Source of the DNA: Aquisalimonas sp.
GTDB lineage: Bacteria; Pseudomonadota; Gammaproteobacteria; Nitrococcales; Aquisalimonadaceae
Direction of reading: 5' to 3'
Assembly (NCBI RefSeq): GCF_007120195.1
Contig: NZ_SKOG01000066.1
Span: forward strand, 1-33,610
Length of the DNA stretch: 33,610 bases
In this document: one piece after another, positions 26,731 through 33,610 of the stretch
Position numbering within the stretch: the stretch's first letter is position 1
Layout: each line of letters begins with the position of its first letter
The notes under the pieces: generated by a model
Told to the model about the DNA's origin: nothing
Seen by the model: the letters and a program-made list of their open reading frames with translations, nothing else
Database searches by the model: none
Made by a program: the position numbers and the translations under genes

Positions 26731-28088
26731 ACGAAGCCTCTCTCCAGGGTTTAGGTCGGCCCGCCGATCAACAGGGGCGCGGGCACCATCGGAAGGGCGT
26801 AAAGGCGACGAAAACATGCCCATCGGACACGGATACGGCGAATCCCCAGGCGGGTTCGGCACCCGGCCGAGGCCTCTGCGCAGTGGGACTGATGTTGCTG
26901 GTGACCGGGTGTACGCTCGACGACGCCAACTTTTCGCAGTATCCGGGTTTCGATGCCTACCTGAGCGCCTTTCCACCCGCCGACGAGCCCGCGAGCGAAC
27001 GCGAGCGGCACCTGCTGAAGGCCTTTCGCCCGCGTTTTTACGTGGCGGCAGACGAGACCGGCCCGATTTCCTTCTACGACGACTACATCGCCGAGGGTCG
27101 CTTGTATGACGCTGCTGGGGAACTCGTCGCCACCGACGTCGACCGCGCACTGCTCAATGAATACCGGGACGATCCGCAGGCGTTGTTTGTGCACGAACCT
27201 GTCTCCGAAGGCGGTACGCCGGTCGTTGCGGCGCGGGCCAGCACGAGCGTGCTGCGATTGCCGGGCATGGAGGCACCGGAGGCGGCCGTATTCCTGCACT
27301 ACCACTTGGTCTTTCGGCACTCCGGAATTGCGGCCGGCATTACCGGCTGGCAGCGCGCCGCCCTCGATCTCATCGGGGACGCGGACGACTGGCATCAACT
27401 CGACCATTACGCGGCTGTAACGCTGGCACTCGTGCCGGAGCCGGGCGTTGCGGTTGATAAGGCGGGCCCGGAGGAGTTGATTCCTTTCGCAGCGACCATG
27501 CAGCAACACAACTACATGCGTGCCTACGCGCTCGTGGGCGGCACGGTTGGGGGTGATCATCCCGGGCGCATGGTTATGGACGCGAACCATCGCATCGCCG
27601 TGGATGTGGCCGAGGCATCCCATGCGCTGTTCCCGCACGCCCGGGAGCGTCGCCGCCACCGCGCCGTGCGCTTCCTGGACGCCGATAGCGCGCAGTATCT
27701 GGTCAGCGGTCACTCCCGACCACTGATCTCCGGTGACGATGTCACCGATCCTGCCCGCGAGGTGGACTACGCGTTGCAATTCCTGCCCCCCAGCGATGCC
27801 TTCTACACGTTCCAGGGGTGGCTGGGCGAACGTCGCCGTCTGCCCGGCCGGGATTCCCCGCCAGGCGCGCTGTACAACACATTGCCGCCACTGCAGCCGG
27901 AACGCGTCCAGATGTCGGTGTTTTTCTGGTTCGAAGGCGCGGCGGATTATCCGCGGGATCTCGCCGGGCTCGAGCTGCACACCTGGCGTCCACCCCGGGA
28001 GGAGTCGCTGGCGCCGTTCCAGCACAGACTGGTCCGCGCCCTGCCTTGCCGCGACGATTGGACACTGCCGTGCGCCCGCGACTTGTGA
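26727..28088 (+). CDS. putative lipoprotein of unknown function
   Basis: A 453-residue protein. It starts at a GTG overlapping the patatin stop (GTGA), suggesting coupled translation. A lipobox-like LLVTGC places the lipidation cysteine at residue 62, after an unusually long basic leader; a later start would leave almost no leader, so the true start is uncertain. The body has acidic and aromatic blocks such as FRPRFYVAADETGPISFYDD, FLHYHLVFRHSGIAAGI and VFFWFEGAADYPRDLAG. I recognise no family. It is probably an outer-membrane-anchored or periplasmic partner of the patatin-like enzyme, by linkage only. Confidence 0.75.
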   Translation: MNEASLQGLGRPADQQGRGHHRKGVKATKTCPSDTDTANPQAGSAPGRGLCAVGLMLLVTGCTLDDANFSQYPGFDAYLSAFPPADEPASERERHLLKAFRPRFYVAADETGPISFYDDYIAEGRLYDAAGELVATDVDRALLNEYRDDPQALFVHEPVSEGGTPVVAARASTSVLRLPGMEAPEAAVFLHYHLVFRHSGIAAGITGWQRAALDLIGDADDWHQLDHYAAVTLALVPEPGVAVDKAGPEELIPFAATMQQHNYMRAYALVGGTVGGDHPGRMVMDANHRIAVDVAEASHALFPHARERRRHRAVRFLDADSAQYLVSGHSRPLISGDDVTDPAREVDYALQFLPPSDAFYTFQGWLGERRRLPGRDSPPGALYNTLPPLQPERVQMSVFFWFEGAADYPRDLAGLELHTWRPPREESLAPFQHRLVRALPCRDDWTLPCARDL

Positions 28089-28280
28089 CCGCAGCCATCA
28101 CTCGGCTCCGATCGCTGTGCCACGAGATTCGGCGGGCCACGCGCTCGCATCAAGACGACAGCACCGGTGCGGGCGCCCTTGTGGCGCACGCCCGCGTAAG
28201 TTGATCCGACGCATAACGATGGCGCGGGAGACGATGCCCAGCGCCTGGCCCATGATCACCGTGCGGCTGGCGGCTTGTTG

Positions 28281-28631
28281 TTATTGTGCCGAGCTGCGGC
28301 GGCGATATAACGCCCCGGCCACTCCCAGCAAGCCGACCCCAAGCACACCGTAGCTGCCGGGTTCGGGCACCCCCACTACCTCCTCGACAGTTGCGTTGGC
28401 GAACGTGGTGGACCCGATGGTTATCGAAGTCATCGAGGTTAAGGTGGCTGTCAGTGCCGTGATCAAATAGCCGTGATCAAATAATTCAAAATTACTGATG
28501 ATGAGTGATGAAAATGCCTTGGCTTTACCCTGGGCATGAGCGGCGCCGGCTGCACCGAGCCCGAGTGCCGCAGTAGCGACTGCTGTCGGTTGGATTGTCG
28601 CTATCGACGGTCTCCGAGCACGTGACCATAC
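28281..28631 (-). pseudogene. PEP-CTERM sorted protein without a start codon
   Basis: A minus frame gives a signal-peptide-like stretch (IQPTAVATAALGLGAAGAAHAQ), a short threonine-rich body (LTATLTSMTSITIGSTTFAN), and a full PEP-CTERM sorting tail: VPEPGSYGVLGVGLLGVAGA followed by LYRRR. Between the upstream stop at 28634-28632 and the signal sequence there is no ATG, GTG or TTG; the nearest ATGs (28635 and 28629) are in another frame. It looks damaged at its 5' end. PEP-CTERM proteins need an exosortase, which would be elsewhere in the genome. Confidence 0.6.
28456..28483. repeat. 14-bp tandem duplication inside the PEP-CTERM gene
   Basis: GCCGTGATCAAATA occurs twice in succession. Fourteen is not a multiple of three, so gain or loss of one unit shifts the frame between the signal peptide and the sorting tail. 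In the present state the two are in frame. Confidence 0.85.
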
Positions 28632-28754
28632 TCATGGAGGCGGGGTGCTTGCTGCGGTGTCGGACCGCAGGCGTGAGCCCATGATCCTGGAACCCTATTG
28701 GTGACTCGGCAAGCGACGGATTACACTGATACAAGCCCGAGTCTGGAAATGATT

Positions 28755-29108
28755 ATGTTGACCGATACTGATCTTTCAACCTTCCGGGAGCGCCTGGAGC
28801 AGCGTCTGGCCGCGCTTGCCGAGAACGCCGATCTGCGACGCTCCAGCACCGAGACCGTGGAACTTGACCAAACCCGGACCGGACGCCTGTCGCGCATGGA
28901 TGCGTTGCAGGGACAAGCCATGGCCAAGGCGACTGAGGCGCGCGCCCATGAGCAGATTCTTCGCGTTCGTGCTGCCTTGCGGCGAATGGATGAGGGCACC
29001 TACGGGGATTGCGCGCGCTGTGAGGAACCCATAGCCCGCGGGCGGCTGGAGGCTGATCCTGCGACGCTGATTTGCATTGCCTGTGCCGAGCAATCGGAGC
29101 GGGGTTAG
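28755..29108 (+). CDS. DksA/TraR-family zinc-finger protein
   Basis: A 117-residue protein with a helical coiled-coil half (FRERLEQRLAALAENADLRR) and a C-terminal four-cysteine zinc finger: Cys86 and Cys89 (GDCARCEEPI), Cys107 and Cys110 (ICIAC). The length and layout match short DksA-like proteins that bind the RNA polymerase secondary channel and modulate stress transcription. The coiled-coil tip lacks an obvious D-x-x-D-x-A signature, so it is not DksA proper. I chose the start at 28755; an ATG two codons earlier is possible. Confidence 0.85.
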   Translation: MLTDTDLSTFRERLEQRLAALAENADLRRSSTETVELDQTRTGRLSRMDALQGQAMAKATEARAHEQILRVRAALRRMDEGTYGDCARCEEPIARGRLEADPATLICIACAEQSERG

Positions 29109-29147
29109 CTCTTGCGGCGTGGTTGAGGTTGTGGGTAAGGGTGGGTC

Positions 29148-29612
29148 TCAGAAGTAGCCCACCAGTCGCCCCAGCAATAGTACGCCGAGCCACAGGACGA
29201 TTGATGCGACCGCACCCCGGCGAACCGGTGGCGGGATTCGGCCCGGCGTTGATCCGAGTCTCCGGGAGACCCAGATTGCGTTGAGGCCGGCGACCACGAT
29301 TAGCCCAAGCTTACCCAGGAACAGGGTCGATTCGACATACTCGGTCGCCCGCGTGGCGAACAGCAACAAGCCCGTCATCAGCGCCAGGACAAACCCGGCA
29401 CCGGCTGTACGTGACAGCACCCGCCAGAGGGGTTCGATCGCGATGGACCGCCAAAGCCCAGCCAGCCGCAGATCAAGCGGCACGATGCTGCCCACGAGCA
29501 GCGCCACGCCAAGCACATGCGCCGCATTGACGATCGGGTAGGCCAGCACGGAGTTCCGCAGCGCGACGATCGGCGCCCAGGCTTCAACACTAACCAGCGC
29601 CTCGGCGATCAA
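29148..29612 (-). CDS. DUF6644-like membrane protein
   Basis: A 154-residue protein with four hydrophobic helices (about 24-45, 66-86, 97-112 and 131-150). The pattern LRNSVLAYPIVNAAHVLGVA followed by LLVGSIVPLDLRL is typical of the DUF6644/DUF2214-type inner-membrane proteins of unknown function. Its start overlaps the stop of the upstream secreted protein gene by four bases, so the two form an operon. Confidence 0.75.
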   Translation of the reverse strand: MIAEALVSVEAWAPIVALRNSVLAYPIVNAAHVLGVALLVGSIVPLDLRLAGLWRSIAIEPLWRVLSRTAGAGFVLALMTGLLLFATRATEYVESTLFLGKLGLIVVAGLNAIWVSRRLGSTPGRIPPPVRRGAVASIVLWLGVLLLGRLVGYF

Positions 29613-30001
29613 TCGGAGTCCGGAACCCGGTCCGGGTACAGGTCGTGATGCCCCTCGCGGGTTGTCACCCGGACCGCTTTCAGCAGCTGCTCCCCTTCGC
29701 GGTTGGAGACGTGCCCCAAGGCCTTGATTTCGTTGCCGAACTCCAGGAGTTCGGCCGTCAATCCGCTGCGTTCGTTGCGCCAGGGCTGGCCGACTTCCAC
29801 CGTCCAGGTTTCACCGCCGACATCAATATCGACCTCACCGTGGGGATTACCCAGCCTCACGTCGACAATCTCACCGGTCAGCTCGGTGATCTCGTCGCTG
29901 GCCCAGCCCCAGCCGTGATGCCCGGAGGCCAGTGGCACCAGGCCGATGCACAGCAAGAGGGCAACGATCAAACGCATGTGCGCGGGATTCCGAGGGCTCA
30001 T
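29609..30001 (-). CDS. DUF6152-like secreted protein
   Basis: A 130-residue protein with a signal peptide (LIVALLLCIGLVPLASG) and a mature start HHGWGWASDEITELTGEIVD. The H-H-x-W opening and the later VGQPWRNERSGLT block suggest the DUF6152 family of small periplasmic proteins. GGAGGA lies eight bases before the ATG at 30001; an internal ATG at 29977 is a weaker start. It is coupled to the DUF6644-like membrane protein, which suggests they act together. Confidence 0.75.
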   Translation of the reverse strand: MSPRNPAHMRLIVALLLCIGLVPLASGHHGWGWASDEITELTGEIVDVRLGNPHGEVDIDVGGETWTVEVGQPWRNERSGLTAELLEFGNEIKALGHVSNREGEQLLKAVRVTTREGHHDLYPDRVPDSD

Positions 30002-30218
30002 TGCACGACTCCTCCAAATGCCGGGCGCGCCTGAGCGAGCACGGCGGCGTGTTTGTTCCCACCTGTTCTGACTTGATAACACAATGCCGGCCCGGCTGTC
30101 GCTCCGCGGGTTGGGGGTGACAAGGCGCATGACCGACACCGGATACCGCGGCATCACGATTGGCAGTGCGCCAGGCACGGCTTCTGTTTCCCTGCGGCGC
30201 TCGCTATAGTCCCTACGC

Positions 30219-30707
30219 ATGACTGCCATAACTGTGCTGCTGTGGATCCTCGCCACCCTCCTCACGGGTGCCGGCCTGGCGGGGTTGGTGCTACCCGCGC
30301 TGCCCGGCCCGCTACTGCTGTTCGCTGGACTGTGGGTGGCCGCATTGGCCGAGAGCTTCGTCCATGTCGGCGCCACAACCCTAATCATCCTCGGTGTCAT
30401 GGCTGCATTGGCGTCGCTGGCGGACTTTGTGGCGGGTGCATTCGGCGCCCGTCGCTACGGCGCCTCGGCCCGCGCGGTGACGGGCGCGACCCTGGGGGCG
30501 GTCGTGGGCATCTTTTTCGGCCTGCCCGGCCTGCTGCTCGGGCCTTTTATCGGTGCGCTGGTGGGGGAGCTTTCAATGCACAGCGGGCTCGCCGCTGCGG
30601 GGCGTGCCGGCTGGGGCGCGACGGTGGGGCTTGCGCTCGGCACGGCAGCCAAGCTCGCATTCGGCATCGCCATGGTGGGGCTTTTCCTCGTCGTGCGGTT
30701 CTTCTGA
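30219..30707 (+). CDS. DUF456 family membrane protein
   Basis: A 162-residue, very hydrophobic protein with about five membrane helices. The segment GLVLPALPGPLLLFAGLWVA and the glycine-rich GATLGAVVGIFFGLPGLLLG followed by PFIGALVGEL are the DUF456 signature. Function is unknown; it is an inner-membrane protein. It is transcribed away from the DUF6152 gene and stands alone. Confidence 0.88.
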   Translation: MTAITVLLWILATLLTGAGLAGLVLPALPGPLLLFAGLWVAALAESFVHVGATTLIILGVMAALASLADFVAGAFGARRYGASARAVTGATLGAVVGIFFGLPGLLLGPFIGALVGELSMHSGLAAAGRAGWGATVGLALGTAAKLAFGIAMVGLFLVVRFF

Positions 30708-30820
30708 GAGGCTTTGGTGCGCCAGCGGCGGCCACCCTCACCTGCCCGGACTGCGTATGCCGGAATCCGAATGACAGCTGGGGCCGTTGCCGCCAAGAAG
30801 GGAAGACGACGGCTGCGGAC

Positions 30821-30912
30821 AGGTAGTTTAACTCATCGAGCAGGCACGTAGAGGGATCAAGGCCGCCGACCTTCGAGGTCTCGATGAGGCTGCGGTGCCG
30901 CGATCCGTTAAC
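30821..30912 (-). mobile_element. IS66 transposase relic
   Basis: The minus strand reads HRSLIETSKVGGLDPSTCL, matching the IS66 TnpC block normally written Y-S-L-I-E-T-A-K-x-N-G-L-E-P-Y-x-Y-L. Only about 30 codons survive. The rest of 30708-30977 contains nothing I recognise. Confidence 0.55.
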
Positions 30913-30977
30913 TGGTCGTGTCGCCGCGCCGGCAGCCGCCCCTCCGGTTTTGACCCTGCAGTGGGTGTCCGCGCCGA

Positions 30978-31505
30978 TCACTGACCTGCCGGGAAGGCAT
31001 CGGGATCAGCCGCTGGATCGGTGAATACCAGCTGGTGGGCAATACCCATATGCTCACGCTGGAGGGTCATCAGTATCAACGCATCCGGGGTATTCCAACC
31101 CGCGACCAGGACCAGTTTGCCGCCGGCGAGCGCCATGCCCTCCATACCCTGCTGCTCCCGGAGGGCATCACTGCGCCATTCGCGTACATCCAGCTCGGGC
31201 TCGTCATGGGCATCGACAAGCGTGCGACGCAGCCGCTCGAAGTCCCTCATGTAGTCGGCGGGGCTGGCATGACCGGCGCTATTGAAATACCGCACCTGGC
31301 GCAATCCGTCGTCGTCGAAACGGCGAATAACCGTCACCGGCACCCCGGCGTACTCCCCGTGGTGGATGAGCCGCCCCGGGGACTCGATCACCAGTGTGCC
31401 CGATGCCGCGCTGCGAACAACCTCCTGATCGTCACCCCAGTCGTGCGCCGACAGCGCCATACCGGGCAACAGCAGAACGGGCAGCAAGAGGGCTTTCCAG
31501 GACAC
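30978..31505 (-). CDS. secreted hypothetical protein
   Basis: A 175-residue protein with a clear signal peptide (LLLPVLLLPGMALSAHDWG) and a soluble mature part with no cysteine. Recognisable pieces are SPGRLIHHGEYAGVPVTVIR and LVLVAGWNTPDALILMTLQR. I do not recognise a family. It lies downstream of the RND permease gene on the same strand, separated by a small doubtful ORF, and may belong to that operon. Confidence 0.7.
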   Translation of the reverse strand: MSWKALLLPVLLLPGMALSAHDWGDDQEVVRSAASGTLVIESPGRLIHHGEYAGVPVTVIRRFDDDGLRQVRYFNSAGHASPADYMRDFERLRRTLVDAHDEPELDVREWRSDALREQQGMEGMALAGGKLVLVAGWNTPDALILMTLQREHMGIAHQLVFTDPAADPDAFPAGQ

Positions 31506-31509
31506 GGCG

Positions 31510-31749
31510 TTACCCCGCAGTAATGTGTTCCGGGGCCAGGTTGGCTGGCTCCACAGCCGCCAGCGGTCCGAATTGCATCGCCTGGTCGATACAGCGCTCG
31601 GTTTCCGGGCGATTGAAGTGCAGGCTGCACACGGTCGACGATACCATGGCGCCTTCGGCGTAACGCAACAGCGCTTTTTTAAAAGCCAGCACGCGCGGCG
31701 CGGGGACCTCGGTCGAGGGACCGGACCGCAGTGTCACGCTCGCCCCCAC
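31510..31749 (-). CDS. possible small protein between RND permease and secreted protein
   Basis: A 79-codon frame from a GTG; an internal GTG four codons later has a GGGGGCGAGC stretch upstream. It has no signal or membrane segment and no known motif. Its stop lies four bases from the next start, and its composition after residue 24 is protein-like (LAFKKALLRYAEGAMVSSTV). It fits between two same-strand genes, but translation is not certain. Confidence 0.45.
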   Translation of the reverse strand: MGASVTLRSGPSTEVPAPRVLAFKKALLRYAEGAMVSSTVCSLHFNRPETERCIDQAMQFGPLAAVEPANLAPEHITAG

Positions 31750-31796
31750 CGCCGGCTACTTGCAGGGTGGGAATCACCGACAGAGCCGCGGGCTGT

Positions 31797-33610
31797 CTAC
31801 TCGGGCTGTTCATCCCGGCTACGGCGGCGGTCCAACGCCGCCAGCATGACTGGGGTAAACAGGAGTGTCAGTGGCGTGGCGAACAGCAATCCCCCGGCAA
31901 TGGCTGTGGCGAGCTGCACCCAGTAGTCCGTGGATGGCGCGCCCACGTGGAAGTCGCGGCCGACGAAGTCCACCGTCAGCGCCAGTACCATGGGCATAAG
32001 CCCCAGGATGGTGGTCACCGCGGTCACCACCACCGGGCGCATCCGCTGGGCGGCGGCGCGTAGGGCGGCCTCCCGCGGCGCCAGATTGCGGGCGAGCTGC
32101 TCGTTGTAGGCGTCGATGAGCACGATGTTGTTATTCACCACGATGCCGGCCAATGCCAACACACCGATGCCGCTCATGACCATGCCGAAGGGCTCACCAC
32201 GGATCAGCAGCCCCATCAGCACCCCGGCGGTGGAGAACACAATGGCCGAGAGCACCAGCAGCGCCTGGGAGAAGCGGTTGAATTGCGTGACCATCATGAG
32301 CAGCATCAGGAACAGCGACAGCGCAAAGGCCACGAGCAGGAACTGCGCCGCCTCGGCCTGTTCCTCCGCCTCGCCGCGGAAGCGCACATCCACCGACTCG
32401 TCGAGATCCGCCTGCTCCAACGCCGACTGCAGGCGCCCCACCTGTTCGTCCACCAGACGCCCGGGGGCGGCGTCCGCCTCGATGATGTGGGCGCGGCTGC
32501 CGTCGCGCCGCTTGATCAGCCCGGTGGAGGGCACGGGCACCAATTCGGCAAAATTGGCCAGTGGCACCAGGCCGGCTTCCGTGGGCAGACGCAGGTTGGC
32601 GAGCTGCTGGAGGTGGCGCTGCTCCGGCGGTAGCCGCAGGCGGATGTCCACCTCATCGTCGGTGAAGTCCGGGCGGTAGGTGCCGAGGATCATGCCCTCG
32701 GTGAGCAGCTGCATCCCCTGACCGATCAGCGGCACGTCCACACCGTACCGAGCCGCCTGCTCGCGGTCGAAACGGATCTCCAGCTCCACGCCGGGCAGTG
32801 GCAGATCATCCTCGATGTCCACGAACCCGCCCAACCGCTGCATGTGCGCACGGATGGTGTGGATGGTCTCGCGAATGCGCTCGGCGCTGGCGCCGCTGGC
32901 CTCGATGACGATGGGCCGTCCCTCCCCGGGACCGCGGTCCTGGGCGCGCACCTGCAGCTCCAGCCCCGGCAGATCCGCGAGCCGTTCGCGGATGTCGCCC
33001 AGCACCTCGCTGGCCGGCGGACGCACACGCCAGGGGCTGAGCTCCAGCTGCACCACGCCGATGACATCCTCGGCGTAGTTGCCCTGCAGCCGCGCCAGCT
33101 GCGTGCCGATGGTGCGCCCGTAGACGTGCTCGACCTCCGGCGCGCCGTAAAGACGCTTCTCCACTTGGCGCACCAGCCGGTCCGCCTCCCATACGGAGAG
33201 ATCACCGCGCGCCTGCACCTGCACCTGGGCGAACTCCGGTTCGATGTCCGGGAAGAAGTCCACGCCCCGGCCCTCGGCGATGTACAGCGTGTAGGCAAAG
33301 GCCATCAGCGCCAGCGTACCGGCCAGGGTCCAGCCGGGCCGCTCGACAAGGGTGCGCAGCACGCGCACGTAAGCGGCGGTGACGCCCTGGAGTTCATCGT
33401 AGCGGCCCTCCTGGGCGGCGCGCACACGCCGCCCCTGCTCCGAGTTGACCGCACGGCGCGGCCCCATCACAGCCCCCATAGCAGGGATAAACACCAGCGC
33501 CATGGCCAGCGAGGCGATCAGCGTGATGATCACGGTGGCCGGCAGGTAGACCATGAACTCACCGATCATCCCCGGCCAGAAGAGCATGGGCACAAATACG
33601 GCGAGGGTGG
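31797..33610 (-). CDS. RND-family efflux permease, C-terminal part (cut by window edge)
   Basis: The C-terminal ~604 residues of an RND (AcrB/HAE-type) inner-membrane pump; the reading frame is open through the right edge, so the start lies outside. Visible parts: the end of the first membrane bundle (VYLPATVIITLIASLAMALV), the second periplasmic porter region, and the second bundle with GIVVNNNIVLIDAYNEQLAR and RMRPVVVTAVTTILGLMPMV. The last segment is GGLLFATPLTLLFTPVMLAA. Substrate is unknown; the membrane-fusion partner is expected beyond the edge. Confidence 0.92.
   Translation of the reverse strand, partial: TLAVFVPMLFWPGMIGEFMVYLPATVIITLIASLAMALVFIPAMGAVMGPRRAVNSEQGRRVRAAQEGRYDELQGVTAAYVRVLRTLVERPGWTLAGTLALMAFAYTLYIAEGRGVDFFPDIEPEFAQVQVQARGDLSVWEADRLVRQVEKRLYGAPEVEHVYGRTIGTQLARLQGNYAEDVIGVVQLELSPWRVRPPASEVLGDIRERLADLPGLELQVRAQDRGPGEGRPIVIEASGASAERIRETIHTIRAHMQRLGGFVDIEDDLPLPGVELEIRFDREQAARYGVDVPLIGQGMQLLTEGMILGTYRPDFTDDEVDIRLRLPPEQRHLQQLANLRLPTEAGLVPLANFAELVPVPSTGLIKRRDGSRAHIIEADAAPGRLVDEQVGRLQSALEQADLDESVDVRFRGEAEEQAEAAQFLLVAFALSLFLMLLMMVTQFNRFSQALLVLSAIVFSTAGVLMGLLIRGEPFGMVMSGIGVLALAGIVVNNNIVLIDAYNEQLARNLAPREAALRAAAQRMRPVVVTAVTTILGLMPMVLALTVDFVGRDFHVGAPSTDYWVQLATAIAGGLLFATPLTLLFTPVMLAALDRRRSRDEQPE

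Overview
The window is GC-rich and looks like a chromosomal accessory region of a gammaproteobacterium. The Cfa, FixLJ, FNR-like and Hyp proteins, the PEP-CTERM protein and the REP-like palindromes suggest a Chromatiales/Ectothiorhodospiraceae-type organism. That assignment is an inference; no rRNA or tRNA gene was found to confirm it.

Left flank (1-3300): a GFA-family zinc protein, a small conserved cytoplasmic protein and a DUF899 protein. A graveyard of relics follows: a possible nuclease fragment, a REP-like palindrome with an IS91-type fragment, and a frameshifted IS1595-type transposase.

Central island (about 3.2-24.5 kb): an oxygen-response and low-energy survival module. It encodes a heme-PAS FixL kinase, a truncated FixJ, a single-domain receiver, a phosphoribosyltransferase divergent from a B12-dependent (class II) ribonucleotide reductase, a cNMP-domain protein, cyclopropane-fatty-acid synthase, an intact FixJ next to a decayed FixL, Hsp20, and an FNR/FixK-type regulator without Fe-S cysteines. 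A ten-gene operon follows for a group 3b-type NAD(P)-linked [NiFe] hydrogenase (beta, cNMP-domain protein, gamma, delta, alpha, protease) and its maturation proteins HypA, HypF, HypC, HypD and HypE. FNR-type boxes (TTGAT-N4-RTCAA or one base off) lie before the hydrogenase operon, before hsp20 and between the phosphoribosyltransferase and nrdJ. A FixL-FixJ-FixK cascade controlling the island is therefore a reasonable hypothesis. The gene set resembles the mycobacterial DosR dormancy regulon.

Two modules inside the island are duplicated and have decayed reciprocally. One fixLJ copy keeps the kinase and the other keeps the regulator. One crp-cfa copy keeps cfa and the other keeps crp. The island is bracketed by same-orientation copies of a composite relic (2540-2830 and 24903-25439) about 22 kb apart.

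Right flank (25.5-33.6 kb): a patatin-like lipase coupled to a putative lipoprotein, a damaged PEP-CTERM gene, a DksA/TraR-type zinc-finger protein, small membrane and secreted proteins (DUF6644-, DUF6152- and DUF456-like), an IS66 relic, a secreted hypothetical protein, and the C-terminal part of an RND efflux permease cut by the window edge.
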